Below, piece after piece: positions 21,074 to 31,699 of a stretch of 64,000 nucleotides of DNA. The stretch comes from Acanthosepion lycidas (taxonomy: Eukaryota > Mollusca > Cephalopoda > Sepiida > Sepiidae). How positions within the stretch are numbered: the stretch's first letter is position 1; each line of letters opens with the position of its first letter. Under the pieces are notes generated by a model. That model had not been told where the DNA came from. It made no database searches and was given only the letters and a program-made list of their open reading frames with translations. Both the position numbers and the translations under genes were made by a program. The stretch lies in the NCBI GenBank assembly GCA_963932145.1, contig OZ010587.1, forward strand, positions 108,572,199 to 108,636,198. Reading direction: 5' to 3'.

Positions 21074-21148
21074 TGGGGTTTTCTTCCACGTCGATTCTAC
21101 AGTTCCTTTTATTTTATAAAATATAATTGAAATTTTGAATTTACTTAC

Positions 21149-21286
21149 TTGAGAAAGTATAAGTGGCACTGAATCCCATGAAACTGACACCAACATCAGT
21201 GACAAAATCCAGCCGAAGTGACCTCCCACTAGACTTGTACGTCTTGTTGTCTTGAACACCACACAATTTATCCAAAACATCAGCGG
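21149..21286 (-). CDS. Exon: second half of CUB2
   Basis: The acceptor is TTTTACAG before 21286 and the donor is GTAAGT after 21149. The phase is 1 to 1 (138 nt). It reads DVLDKLCGVQDNKTYKSSGR, then SLRLDFVTDVGVSFMGFSAT and YTFSS: the fourth CUB cysteine (LCG), then the LRLDFVTD and GFSATYTF strands that end CUB domains. It completes the domain begun in 23603-23806. Confidence 0.95.
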
Positions 21287-21349
21287 CTGTAAAATGCCAG
21301 GAAATATATTAAAACATTTTTACATCAAAATATATCAAAATTGAACATC

Positions 21350-21850
21350 TATTTCCCATGCCACTTCTGGACGTTGGTGATGACTCTCCACAATGTCCTG
21401 TTCTTTGTAGCTTCTCAGTAAAATTTACCTTTTGACTATCTCTACTAATCCCCGTTCTGCCATTCATTTACACAATCTCGTTAGGCAGTTTGTGTTATTT
21501 TTCCTCTGTCCCTTCAATATCTCCTGTGAGTATCAAATTTTCCAAGCCTTCTTTCCTCATTATGTACCCTCGAAATCTTAACTGTCTCTTCCCGATATTA
21601 AGTATAAGTATCCTTTTTGTTGCCACTTTCTCGAAAACTTCGTTGTTCACATGTTCGTTCCATGGCATTTTCATCATTTTTCTGTAGAACCACATTTCTG
21701 TTGCTTTAAGTCTCTTTATCTGTGAGATGGCACAGCATTCACTGCCATATACGGCGGCTGATATTAAGTAATAGTTCAGTATTTTTTTTTCTTTTGTTTC
21801 TATCGAAATTTTCCTGTTAATACTTTGCCTAGCTTACAGCAAAATGAAAA
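21350..21850 (-). mobile_element. LINE-Y C-terminal fragment
   Basis: The minus strand frame 21695-21495 reads MWFYRKMMKMPWNEHVNNEV, then RILILNIGKRQLRFRGYIMR and KEGLENLILTGDIEG. This is the least broken example of the LINE-Y C-terminal region here. It extends in other frames to about 21360 (LWRVITN) and about 21840. Confidence 0.85.
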
Positions 21851-22119
21851 TTTCGAGTTATTTCGGAAATACGTTGAATCGACTTCAAATCCAAATTGGA
21901 AAGCCCAGTGTAAAACGAATTCACTAACAGTTGCTTGCGAGATAAGAACATTTACAAAACAGGCGGCTATCGAAATATTACAAAATGATGCTTGGTAAGC
22001 ATTTAAATCTTCATCACCGTTTATTTAAAATTTGTTCTCCATCAGTTTAGGTTGGACGTGCATCGAGCCAAAACAATTAGACATTGTTTATTTGGCTAAT
22101 TATTTCTTTTCAACTCTAA

Positions 22120-22660
22120 ATTTCATCATGGTATTATCTACATTTGTTGTTGAGACTAATGTCCCAACAACAAAGTTTTGACCGTTATGATCTCCGGTCG
22201 TTTTCAGGTGCCTGTAGATCCGAGTAACCTTCAGTTAATTCCGAACTGAACCTTTTATTTAATCTATAACAGGAGATTTCGCTGTTCATGTCTAAGGATA
22301 GCTTGCTGTTTTTTAGTGCTGTTCAGTTATGGCTACTCTTGTTTAAATCGCGTTTGTACTACTTTAATTAAAGCATTGGTTCGTGAATTTGTTAGCATAT
22401 AAATTGTAAATTCATTTCCTAGGCCTGGCAGACTTAGGGTAAACAAGTTAAGTAAAAGCTAAGCAGTACTAGAAAAGTCAAAGACGATATTGACAGGGCA
22501 ATCTATACACGTAGATTAAATAGAAGAAATTTCCTGGTGGTTATCCGGGTCAACAGACTCTTAAGGAAGATCGTAGATTACAAACTCAAAACGTTATTAT
22601 AAGTAGAGCAAAGGTGAGGATATTAGTTTTAATGTAAAGAATGACTCGTCATCCCTGAAA
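22120..22660. repeat. SINE-B variant, head-to-head inverted pair
   Basis: The left part (22120-22300) is antisense tail: AACAAAGTTTTGACCG, TTTTCAGGTGCCTGTAGA, CGAACTGAACCTTTTATTTA. The right part (22360-22660) is sense with a tRNA-like head (AAAGCATTGGTTCGTGAATT, then AAATTCATTTCCTAGGCC) and tail (AAAACGTTATTATAAG, GTGAGGATATTAGTTTTAAT). The same variant and layout recur at 53540-54125. Confidence 0.78.
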
Positions 22661-22784
22661 TTAATTTCTCTTTATACTCTTGTGATAATAGAGAAATAAA
22701 TAAAAATATGTAACAAGAAAACCATAATTTCATCACTTGCAAAAATAGACGGGTAATAAAAATCGCAAGGCAAATAAGTTCATA

Positions 22785-22930
22785 GTTCAACCAACCAATC
22801 AGAACGCTTTCACAACCAGGGTGTAAGAAGAAAAGTAAATGAATAATAACAAGGAGACCAAAATTTGATCATCTCTAAAAAGTAGTTCGACCAACCAATC
22901 AGAGAGCTTTCACAACCATTATATAAGGCC
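22785..22930 (+). promoter_or_regulatory. Promoter-like cluster: two CCAAT boxes and a TATA box
   Basis: A 36-bp block with CAACCAACCAATCAGA and CTTTCACAACCA occurs twice (about 22786-22821 and 22886-22921). The second copy runs straight into TTATATAAGG (22919-22928) and a third CCAAT (GAACCAATGAG). This spacing resembles a Pol II core promoter on the plus strand, inside an intron of the minus-strand gene. I cannot tie it to a coding region; the open frames near 23042-23327 have no known domain. It may belong to a lost mobile element. Confidence 0.35.
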
Positions 22931-23602
22931 GCGAACCAATGAGAAACCAGTAGCCTTTTCAATCCGTATCTATATATGTGTATATAAACAGATGAAAAAT
23001 CAACCCAAACCAGTCAATAAATTAATTTTATCCCTTCTCCGATGTCTCCGATTAAATACATTTGTATGATGACTTATATGGCTAAATCGTCCTCGCTACA
23101 AACATACATTCCTTCAACACATGGCCAAGCGGCGGTTAATATATTTGGATACATACATACATCTACTTCCTCCCAGACTTTTTCTCTATCTCTCGTATGC
23201 GTCAGGACAACCCCTCATAAGTTTTTATTTTATTTTTGGATTTGTCGACATTTTATTTAATAGTCTTCAAGTGATTGAATCAGCCACTTCAAAATGTGTT
23301 TTCCTACTTTTAACTGTCTCAATTTGAGTGTCACTACACATAGTGAATGGGGTGTGATGTTATTGTGTCAAAGGAAATCCGACACTTACAATAACAGTTT
23401 TATTTCAATTCTGTTCATCCCTTCTTAAAAAAAATTCTCTGAAATTTTGCACAGTTTAAGAAAAATTTAAGTGTAAAGCTTTCCAATTTTCCTTTATTTA
23501 AAACGGACGCCATCACCGGAGTGAAATTAACAAATTTCTACGCGAGAAGAATTCTAAAAGTTTAGAATAACGTTTCAAATAATCGGCAATTGTTGCACTT
23601 AC

Positions 23603-23806
23603 CTGCACTTTCACCATCTTTGATCTTAACATAATCGTACTGGCAGTTTTCCCCTTTCTCTAATTTGAATTTGTGAAAGGTCAGTGTCACCGTTTCTTCC
23701 GGGGGAGAGCGGATGATATACACACATTGATGGTTTGACGGGTAGGATTCTGGGAAGCCCGGAGATTCCAATTTCACACCTTTTGTGTCGATGATGTGCC
23801 TGCATT
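23603..23806 (-). CDS. Exon: first half of CUB2
   Basis: The acceptor is TTTCCCCAG before 23806 and the donor is GTAAGT after 23603. The phase is 1 to 1 (204 nt). It reads ECRHIIDTKGVKLESPGFPE, then SYPSNHQCVYIIRSPPEETV, then LTFHKFKLEKGENCQYDYVK and IKDGESAG. These contain three CUB cysteines, the SPGFPExYPSNHxC start, the LTFxxFxLE strand and the CxYDYVxIxDG motif. The E, D and Y/D residues around LEKGENCQYDYVKIKDGE resemble the calcium site of cbCUB domains. Confidence 0.97.
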
Positions 23807-24108
23807 CTGGGGAAAAAAGAGAGAAAAAAAACAATAATAAAAAGGGATTTATTAAACTTGTTATTGATAATCAAATCAATTTGAAAAGGGTTTTCTGTTA
23901 CAAAATTCACTGAGATTCAATTTTGTCCTAAGCAATAAAGGATTTAGTCGCTTTAGCCATAAATGATTTAGTATTATATGTAGGGGGTTCTGAAAAGTCC
24001 TCGTCTCGACAAAAAGTCTTATTTAGGGCCTTTAAACCTAGGATATTTCAGTTTACCAAACTCTTCCAAAATATTTGATAATTGAAATATTGTCTATTGC
24101 ATATTATT

Positions 24109-25110
24109 TCATAGGTGTCGGTTGGCAGTGAATGTTGTCTGATTACGAAATACCACCTAACTCATAGGTGTCTGTTGTCTGATTACGAAATACCACCTAA
24201 CTCATAGGTGTCTGTTGTCTGATTACGAAATACCACCTAACTCATAGGTGTCTGTTGTCTGATTACGAAATACCACCTAACTCATAGGTGTCTGTTGTCT
24301 GATTACGAAATACCACCTAACTCATAGGTGTCTGTTGTCTGATTACGAAATACCACCTAACTCATAGGTGTCTGTTGTCTGATTACGAAATACCACCTAA
24401 CTCATAGGTGTCTGTTGTCTGATTACGAAATACCACCTAACTCATAGGTGTCTGTTGTCTGATTACGAAATACCACCTAACTCATAGGTGTCTGTTGTCT
24501 GATTACGAAATACCACCTAACTCATAGGTGTCTGTTGTCTGATTACGAAATACCACCTAACTCATAGGTGTCTGTTGTCTGATTACGAAATACCACCTAA
24601 CTCATAGGTGTCTGTTGTCTGATTACGAAATACCACCTAACTCATAGGTGTCTGTTGTCTGATTACGAAATACCACCTAACTCATAGGTGTCTGTTGTCT
24701 GATTACGAAATACCACCTAACTCATAGGTGTCTGTTGTCTGATTACGAAATACCACCTAACTCATAGGTGTCTGTTGTCTGATTACGAAATACCACCTAA
24801 CTCATAGGTGTCTGTTGTCTGATTACGAAATACCACCTAACTCATAGGTGTCTGTTGTCTGATTACGAAATACCACCTAACTCATAGGTGTCTGTTGTCT
24901 GATTACGAAATACCACCTAACTCATAGGTGTCTGTTGTCTGATTACGAAATACCACCTAACTCATAGGTGTCTGTTGTCTGATTACGAAATACCACCTAA
25001 CTCATAGGTGTCTGTTGTCTGATTACGAAATACCACCTAACTCATAGGTGTCCGTTGGCAGTGGAAGTTGTCTGATTATGAAATACCGCCCGTCTAATTC
25101 ATAGGCATCT
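24109..25110. repeat. Homogeneous 40-bp tandem array
   Basis: Twenty-two identical 40-bp units run from 24141 to 25020, each starting GATTACGAAATACCACCTAA. Each has a small palindrome, CACCTA-ACTCA-TAGGTG. At both edges the unit is longer by 13 bp, having GTTGGCAGTG inserted before TTGTCT (24111-24140 and 25051-25073), and the sequence then degrades into single-copy DNA (GATTATGAAATACCGCCC ... AGGCATCT). The array lies about 300 bp upstream of the CUB2a exon in gene orientation, inside its intron. Confidence 0.98.
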
Positions 25111-25640
25111 CTCACCATTATTATATGTTGCTTGTCAGACATAAAATTGGGATTTCTGTTTGAATTTATGGAATGAGGAGCTATCATGCTTTATGTACAT
25201 TATTTTCACGCGGACGATTTTCCATGTTTGTCGTTATCACAACGTTTCAGCCGTTATGTCCTTGGCGTGTAAATAAGCAAGTCAGATATCTCTCGTTATG
25301 AATGCCAGGTTTTATCATCAACACTGTGAGCCTCACACAAACTATTCGGTGTTAAATAGGACGACAAAAGCTGTCATGTAAACCCAACCAAGCCTCGTAC
25401 GGCAAAACAAGAACATCTGATCTCTGTGCAAAAGATTAGATTTCTTGCTTTACCACAGAAATATGCGACCTCCGCGGTTCTGACAAACCCAACCACAGAT
25501 GTGACTCTCTTTCTGCCATATTTCGTGAATAAATGAGGCCTACAGGTTATGACAAAGATGTTTTTATACTATATATTCAATGTCCAATTCGGTACTTATG
25601 TAACTATTTACTTCCGCCTTAATAGTAAGTCCGATAAAAC
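25111..25640. other. Gene-free stretch
   Basis: I see no recognised feature in these 530 bases. Confidence 0.5.
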
Positions 25641-26630
25641 CGACAAAGTTAAACTGGCAGCTGTTCCCAAAAACAACATAGTCAGTTGTTAAGTGGGGCA
25701 AGAAATGGCTTGTACATTTTAACGCCTCCAAAACGAAACTACTATCCTTTAATCATAACAAGGAACCATTTTTGCATGGCTGATGCTAACGTCCTGAAGA
25801 GAAATTAATTGCGCTTTCTTGGTTTCACGTTTTCCAATGACATCAAGTGGAGGGGGATTATATTGAATCAATTGCTAGATCTCCTGCTAGGAAAGCTGGT
25901 TTGCTATGTCGTGCTCCAATTTCTTTCGCCACAATCCATCTTGCATTGAATATTGCTGCCATATCTCGTCTATTGTCCCTTCTATATATCTCGAGATTGA
26001 CGACAAAATCCAAAGAAGGATTTGTAATTTTCTGTGTTCTTATCTGGCATGTCGACGTTCAGTCACATTCCCACCGCTATGACTTCTTTCTTTCTATAAA
26101 TATTTTCATGTCAATGGTTCTAATGAGTTTTTTTCCATCTGATACTTCAATAAATATGAATATAAGCGTACTATTAGATTGGCTAATAGGTCTTAAACTT
26201 TGAATGTTAAAATAGCTAGATGTAAGCGTAAGTTCTATTGTAATATCCTGTCCTTTGCTTTCTCTCTCTCTGCACCTCTGTCCGATGCTTTCTCTCTCTC
26301 TCTCTCTGCACCTCTGTCCGATGCTTTCTCTCTCTCTCTCTCTGCACCTCTGTCCGATGCTTTCTCTCTCTCTCTCTCTCCACCTCTGTCCGATGCTTTC
26401 TCTCTCTCTCTCCACCTCTGTCCGATGCTTTCTCTCTCTCTCTCCACCTCTGTCCGATGCTTTCTCTCTCTCTCTCCACCTCTGTCCGATGCTTTCTCTC
26501 TCTCTCTCTCCACCTCTGTCCTATGCCATATTCACAAAGCGTATTCTATTGGTAAGAAGTTTAATTTGGACAACTTCTTCCCAAGATTCGCTACTTTCTG
26601 AAATAAACTCACAATAGGGGATGCTTCTTC
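25640..26630 (+). mobile_element. LINE-X 3' fragment with internal CT expansion
   Basis: The plus strand encodes LINE-X parts in order: a block like TFNASKTKLLSFN (25710-25760), LGFTF- and KWR-like stretches, MEGDYIESIARSPARKAG near 25850, FATIHLALN, and VKIARCKRKFYCN (26200-26245). The PRTSxLWNSLP end that should follow is replaced by the tandem array at 26255-26525. An end like AFHPT is not seen. Confidence 0.78.
26255..26525. repeat. Tandem array of a 30-36 bp CT-rich unit
   Basis: About nine units of CACCTCTGTCCGATGCTTTC followed by a variable (TC)n. The units differ in the CT length and in GCACC versus CCACC. Because unit lengths vary around multiples of three, several frames are open on both strands (RERERESIGQR-like and SLSLSAPLSDAF-like). 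These are not proteins; they are by-products of the repeat. Confidence 0.95.
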
Positions 26631-26869
26631 AAACATAACTCCACTCGTTCAAATCTAGAGCCAAGTATCATGTCTCGTGTGTATCGTCATAATCAGTACC
26701 TCACTTTTCTCCTTCGTACGTCCATACAGCAACCTCATTGAGTAAACCTCTATTAGGCCTTGTAATGTATGGACATTTAGATAGGAAAAACACAGGCAAA
26801 TTTGAACATGGAACTGATGACAATCATTAGCCGTGAAAATTATGAATATCCCTTGTCATATAGGCAAGG

Positions 26870-27160
26870 ACCATCTATTAAAAGGCCAACGCAAAATGCA
26901 CATGGCTCGGATCGAGGAATCGGGGAGCCGAGTTCGAATTCATTACATTCACTTACGTGCTTATATCTTTGGCAAAGGTACAAATCCGCCTTTTCTCCCC
27001 CAGCTATAGGTAAATAGCGGGAGAGACCGGGTTCTATAGCCTTGGGTGGCAACTGATCTAGGACAACTTTGAATTCAAATCATGATCCTCCAGGTTGGGA
27101 GTTGAAGTAGGCTAACAACCTACTCATTAAAAAAAAAATCTGGCTTGTTATAGAAACCTC
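26870..27160 (+). repeat. SINE-C (tRNA-like) copy
   Basis: It has a tRNA-like head ending GAGCCGAGTTCGAATTCATT (B-box-like), then AGCTATAGGTAAATAGCGGG, GGGTTCTATAGCCTTG and GGCAACTGATCTAGGA. The same body is seen at 47570-47820. Confidence 0.75.
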
Positions 27161-27216
27161 AACGATATATGACGGCCGTATTTTCCCCAAGAAATTTAAA
27201 GGTATATATATATATT

Positions 27217-27264
27217 TGTTTGAATAAAAACAGACCACTTTAAAGTGTTTTTATTCAAACATAA
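27217..27264. repeat. Short perfect inverted repeat
   Basis: GTTTGAATAAAAACA and its exact complement are separated by a 13-bp spacer (GACCACTTTAAAG). It may be the remnant of a small MITE. A (TA)n run lies at 27355-27381. Confidence 0.8.
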
Positions 27265-27529
27265 TATACATATTATATCTGAATTTACATTGAGCTCTCC
27301 GGATATCATCCTCCTTGGATCTACCCATACGGATTGCCTAGTTTTGCATAAACTAATATATATATATATATATATATATATTCCTTGATGACCAAGTTGG
27401 TGTTTGTTTTTATCTGGAAGAGTGACAAGTCAAGGGGGATAACTCTCGTGCGTCGTAATCTTTCTGAATAATAACATTACTGTTGTCTCCATTTTTACCT
27501 TTGTGTGTTTGTTCTCGGCATGACGATAA

Positions 27530-27890
27530 CTTACATCCGGCAGTAAGGCATCTGATTGGGAAATTAGAGGTTCTGAGGAGCATGGTACCACCTCTTAATT
27601 ACTGTTGTTCTTAGTTCCATCCTGACCTGTGGTGGTAGCACCTGTTAGGGCCCCAGCTATACGCAAATAGAAACCCACACACAACAAAAAGAAAACACTA
27701 TACAAATATAAAAGTATCAGCAACATCCATTTATATATAAAATAAATTACCAACAATACATTTTATCTTTAGTTGAAGGCATACAATGATGTTCAAAATA
27801 TGTAAATTTCGGCATTAAATAACCCAATAACCCATAGAGGTGTTGATATGCGGCTAAACAAGATCAACTAACCAAATCTCATCATCTGTG
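27530..27890 (-). repeat. Repeat A copy
   Basis: It starts GACGATAACTTACATCCGGC and ends GATATGCGGCTAAACAAGA, with the CACCTCTTAATTACTGTTG and GGTAGCACCTGTTAGGG blocks in between. Confidence 0.87.
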
Positions 27891-28855
27891 AAGATATTGT
27901 TCGCATCCATATAAAAGGTAAAAAAAAAAAAAAATTAATTGTCTTACCTCTCTTTATGGAATACTAATGGCTTCATACCTCGGTGGGAAAATCCCTTTCG
28001 ATACGTTATTGATGCTGTCCTGTCAGCTGACTGCCTTCCCTGATGAAGGATAAGAACCACTTCCCAAAAGGGAACCCCCTTCCAGGTGAATAATTGAGCT
28101 GTTATGAGTTCACGAGTCTTGCGTTCTTGAGTCCATTAGCCGACCAAAGTCCGCTTAATGGACTCGAGTATACAATTAAAAAGAACACAGATTTTGAAAT
28201 TAAATGACCCGACAGTTGTTGATTTACCGTAAACTCCACCAATCCACACCTTATGTCGTTTAATGATGCGTGACATGTTTGATTCCAAGGAAAAAATATT
28301 TATCGATTACCAGATGATTTTTTTTTTTTTTTTTTACAAATCCTTCTCTGCTTTTACTTACCGAACAAGAAGCATTTCCAAAAACTTAAAATAAAGGACA
28401 CCTATTGAGAATGAAACTCGCTACAATAATAATGGTCTGTGAAATAAGCTCGCTAGCCACTGCACTACAGTAGGTGACACTCGTATAAATAATTGTCATG
28501 AATACTTTAAGTCTGTCATAATACCACAATATCGGGGAACCTGTTAAACATTTGAGCCCTGCGTTACTGATAAATTTTAATCTTTCTGCCTGAGCCCCTG
28601 CGTTAAAATTTGCAAATAATTGGTATGTAAAGTTTCACGGTAGATATAAAAATAGTTACAAGTTTTTACCCAGCGTTCAACCGGTGGCTGAGCATTACGT
28701 CATTTTTCTCTACTACCGGTAAAGCGATGGTTAGGGCTGAAAGGGTTACGATTCTAAAAGGGTACGAACTGCTCTTCGGCAAGACACGCTGATGTTAAGG
28801 GAGATGTTTTTTTAGGGGGTGATGGTCATTGTTTTTTTTTTATGAAGTCAGTGAT
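27891..28855. other. Gene-free stretch
   Basis: I see no gene or known repeat. There are A/T tracts at 27920-27934 and 28318-28335. The frames are short and broken. Confidence 0.5.
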
Positions 28856-28859
28856 AATC

Positions 28860-29160
28860 TTTTATCATGAGGTGGGCGATCATAGCTCTCCACAACTTCC
28901 TGCTAGTTGTAGCTCTAAGTAAATTGTCTTTTTGCTATCTCTAATCCCTGTTCTGTCAACCATTTACACAAGCACGTTATGCAATGCTTTCCTCTGTCCT
29001 TCTTGCTTTCAATATGCCCATTTGAGTATTAAAGTCTTTTAGCCTTCTTTCCTCATTATGTGCCCTAGGAATGTCAATTCTCTCTTTTTGGTTCTAATTA
29101 TAAGTATTCTTTTTGCTTCCCTTTTCTCTAAAACTTCGTTTATGCCTTCACGTAATGGTG
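28860..29160 (-). mobile_element. LINE-Y C-terminal fragment
   Basis: Minus-strand blocks match the 21360-21700 copy in order (CTCTCCACAACTTCCTG, TCTAATCCCTGTTCTG, TGTGCCCTAGGAATGTC, AAAACTTCGTT). It carries many indels. Confidence 0.75.
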
Positions 29161-29169
29161 GCTTTGAAA

Positions 29170-29680
29170 TATAAGATAAAGATGATATGTGGCTCATTGA
29201 CGCCCTTGGTCAGTGTTCAAGCCCAGGGTTAAATCCATAGATTCTCCACATCGTATTAGGCTCACAATCTTTTGCGCGCACGCCAGGCAAAATAGTTTAG
29301 GGATTTGCAGCATGTATAACAGTTACCAGAGCGGAAAATGGATTCAGTGATACGGGTTTAAATTCCAGCATAGTCAGCTGCGTTTACTCTTGCAATAATA
29401 CACTTGATAAAAGCATGAAACCATATCTCCCTAGTGATTAAATAGAAGAGTAAACTAGGCTCTCAGGTCTAGGGTGGTACCCAGTCTAAGAGAAGGACTA
29501 CTTTTCCAAACTGAAGAAAGCAAAGGGAAAGCACTCCATTATCTTTCCCAAGAAGTCATGGCAATTCCCAGATAATAAAGAAAAGGAATCTGTAGAGAAG
29601 GCAATGGGAAACCACTTCACTATCTTTCCGAATAAGTCATATTAATTCACATATAAAAAGGAATGTGGTGAGTCATGGTG
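29170..29680 (+). repeat. tRNA-like SINE copies (SINE-C type)
   Basis: B-box-like blocks occur at about 29355 (ACGGGTTTAAATTCC). They are followed by ATCTCCCTAGTGATTAAATA and CTCAGGTCTAGGGTGG, resembling the SINE-C body at 47690-47740. A 65-bp direct repeat (AAGGCAATGGGAAACCACTT / AGCAAAGGGAAAGCACTC) follows. Confidence 0.55.
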
Positions 29681-29742
29681 TCCTATGTTCTGAAGGAACT
29701 TGGTATTAGAAATAAATCAAGAACTCCGATTTTTCAACTTAC

Positions 29743-29946
29743 CATCCATTGGTTCAATAATATCATCAGAGCCTGATTGGTTGCTGTGGTCTGTAGTGAA
29801 CGAGGTGTGGAAGCTAAATCGGACGTGAAAGCCCGCACCGCTGTAATAGGAGCTGGTCGATACAAATCTGATCAGTATTTCGGGGGCAGTGGAATAATAA
29901 AATCCCAGATCCTGATTCCCGCAATGCTTTTCGCTGTGTGGATAGG
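29743..29946 (-). CDS. Exon: third part of CUB1 and linker to CUB2
   Basis: The acceptor is TTTTTGTAG before 29946 and the donor is GTAAGT after 29743. The phase is 1 to 1 (204 nt). It reads YPHSEKHCGNQDLGFYYSTA, then PEILIRFVSTSSYYSGAGFH and VRFSFHTSFTTDHSNQSGSD, ending IIEPMD. The KHCG cysteine is the fourth of CUB1 and SYYSGAGFHVRFSF is the closing strand pair. The last 25 residues are a polar linker before the ECRH of CUB2. NQS is a possible glycosylation site. Confidence 0.96.
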
Positions 29947-30034
29947 CTACAAAAAAACAAAAAAAAAACGTTATTTCAAGGAGAACATTATAAATATTTT
30001 GTTGTACAGGGAAACGTTTTGAACAAAAAATTTG

Positions 30035-30385
30035 GAGAGTTGAGTCAAATAACTGAAACTGAGATATCCGGAAGTGGCATTGCACGTGGAACTAGAACAA
30101 TTACCCGGTGGACAAAACAAAGTGTTTGGTTAGACATTCCAATCACCTGGAGAAGGCCGGAGCGTACAAATGGCCGAAACTTCGTGAATGTGACTATAAG
30201 AATGCGAACATATTCCGAACATTGTAAATAGTTACAATACCTCATCTCAGAAATATAGATTGGTCCTGAAGAAGGCCGGGATGTACATCGGCCGAAACGT
30301 CATGGATATTGTAATAAAGATGGGGACAATGATGTAAATAGTGTAAATAGTTACAATACCTCATCTCGGAAATATAGACAGACAA
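30035..30385 (+). repeat. SINE-B copy with duplicated tail
   Basis: Sense SINE-B body: GGCATTGCACGTGGAACTAG, GACATTCCAATCACCTGG, AGAAGGCCGGAGCGTACAAA, then AATACCTCATCTCAGAAAT. A second tail unit follows (CTGAAGAAGGCCGGGATG ... ACCTCATCTCGGAAATATAG). It begins about 90 bases upstream of the CUB1c exon in gene orientation. Confidence 0.85.
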
Positions 30386-30389
30386 GAAA

Positions 30390-31215
30390 ATTTGGTAAAC
30401 TGGTAATTAGAAGAAAAACGAGTCCTCAATATCAACAGTTCCGATCCAAATAAAAATCATTGTTTGCCAAAAGCCATGAAGATGGCTATACGGTTCAAGA
30501 GGGGAAATCTTAGATTTCAAGGACCTACCGAATAGATTTTCGCCCAATGAAAGAGTAACTAGCCGAAAGACAGTTAAAGATAAATTAAGATTGAAATTTA
30601 AGTTAAACTATCGTTTTCAATTTCGTCTTTGCATTTTCCATTTCATTGTTGACCGCATTTTGCATAGAATTAAAACGCAGAATAAAAACCAGAACTCTAA
30701 TTCTGCAACATTATATCATTTATTGTTTATTGAATTTTGTTTACAAAAAGTGCATTACTGAAAACAATATAAAGTGTGTTTCTAGTAAAATGTCCCAAAT
30801 TCATCAACGTCGAACATAATCGAAAGCAATGGACTTTTATTTTCTTGACCAGTAAGCAGCTGAAATAAAACATTCGTGAACTGGGATTCGACATTAAAAG
30901 ACAAGAATCCGGCATGAAAATAGTCATAACTGGTATGAAGTCTTGTCATTGGTGAATTTTTCGACCAGGACTTTTTTTAATGGTAAAGTTTCAGTCAGAT
31001 TTTTTTTTTTTTTTTGCAACCCACTGACGCGAGTTCAAATCCTCTCAGTATTTTGTATTGTTGAAGTTATCACCTACATTTTTTGTCAAGCTTTACAAAT
31101 TTTGTTCAATTTCGCAAACCAATCGATGAAATTTGAAGAAGCTGATTTGTTTTTTTTTTTAAAAAAAAAAAAAAAAAAACTACTTCGCGGTTTAGTAATA
31201 ATAGTCTACAAGAAA
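30390..31215. other. Gene-free stretch with A/T tracts
   Basis: Only tracts such as T at 30999-31015 and the T-A junction at 31147-31179 stand out. Confidence 0.5.
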
Positions 31216-31221
31216 AAGGGA

Positions 31222-31580
31222 ATTGTTTGCTTGTTTGTTTAATGGCATATCAACTACTTATGGGTCATTTAATGTCGAAATTTAATTTTCTTGAGGGCAT
31301 TAGTAATTTTATTAAAAATGTATTGCTAGTAATTTTTTATGTTTCTTTCAAAAATATATTGCTGATATTTTCACTATGAAAATGTATTTTTGTAATTTCA
31401 TAGTGTCTGACTCCAGTTTGGGGATTAATTATTTGCCAATATCTGGAACCCTAATGGGTGCTACCACACTGAATCAGGGTGGACCTGGGGACAAGAGCAA
31501 GTAAGAGGTGGTTTTACGCTGCTCAAAAACCTGCAATCACCTTGCTGCCGGATGGAGTTTATCGTCATACCCAGGATAAA
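31222..31580 (+). repeat. Repeat A copy
   Basis: It begins TTTAATGGCATATCAACTAC and ends GTTTATCGTCATACCCAGGA, including the TATTGCTAGTAATTTTTTAT-type A/T blocks. A T tract follows at 31642-31669. Confidence 0.87.
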
Positions 31581-31637
31581 CGGGAATTGTACAGCAAGGA
31601 AACACATTAATTAGGCAACAAAGCCTTGTAAATACCT

Positions 31638-31669
<32 letters not shown>

Positions 31670-31699
31670 TTCTTTTCTAAATATCAAGGAATGCAGGTC

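Noticed and set aside
24109-25110. CRISPR-like regular array
   Set aside because: Units are identical and contiguous with no variable spacers, and the context is a eukaryotic intron; it is a satellite.
26077-26617. Long open frames on both strands (RERESIGQR, SLSLHLCPM)
   Set aside because: They are produced by the CT-rich minisatellite, whose unit avoids stops in several frames.
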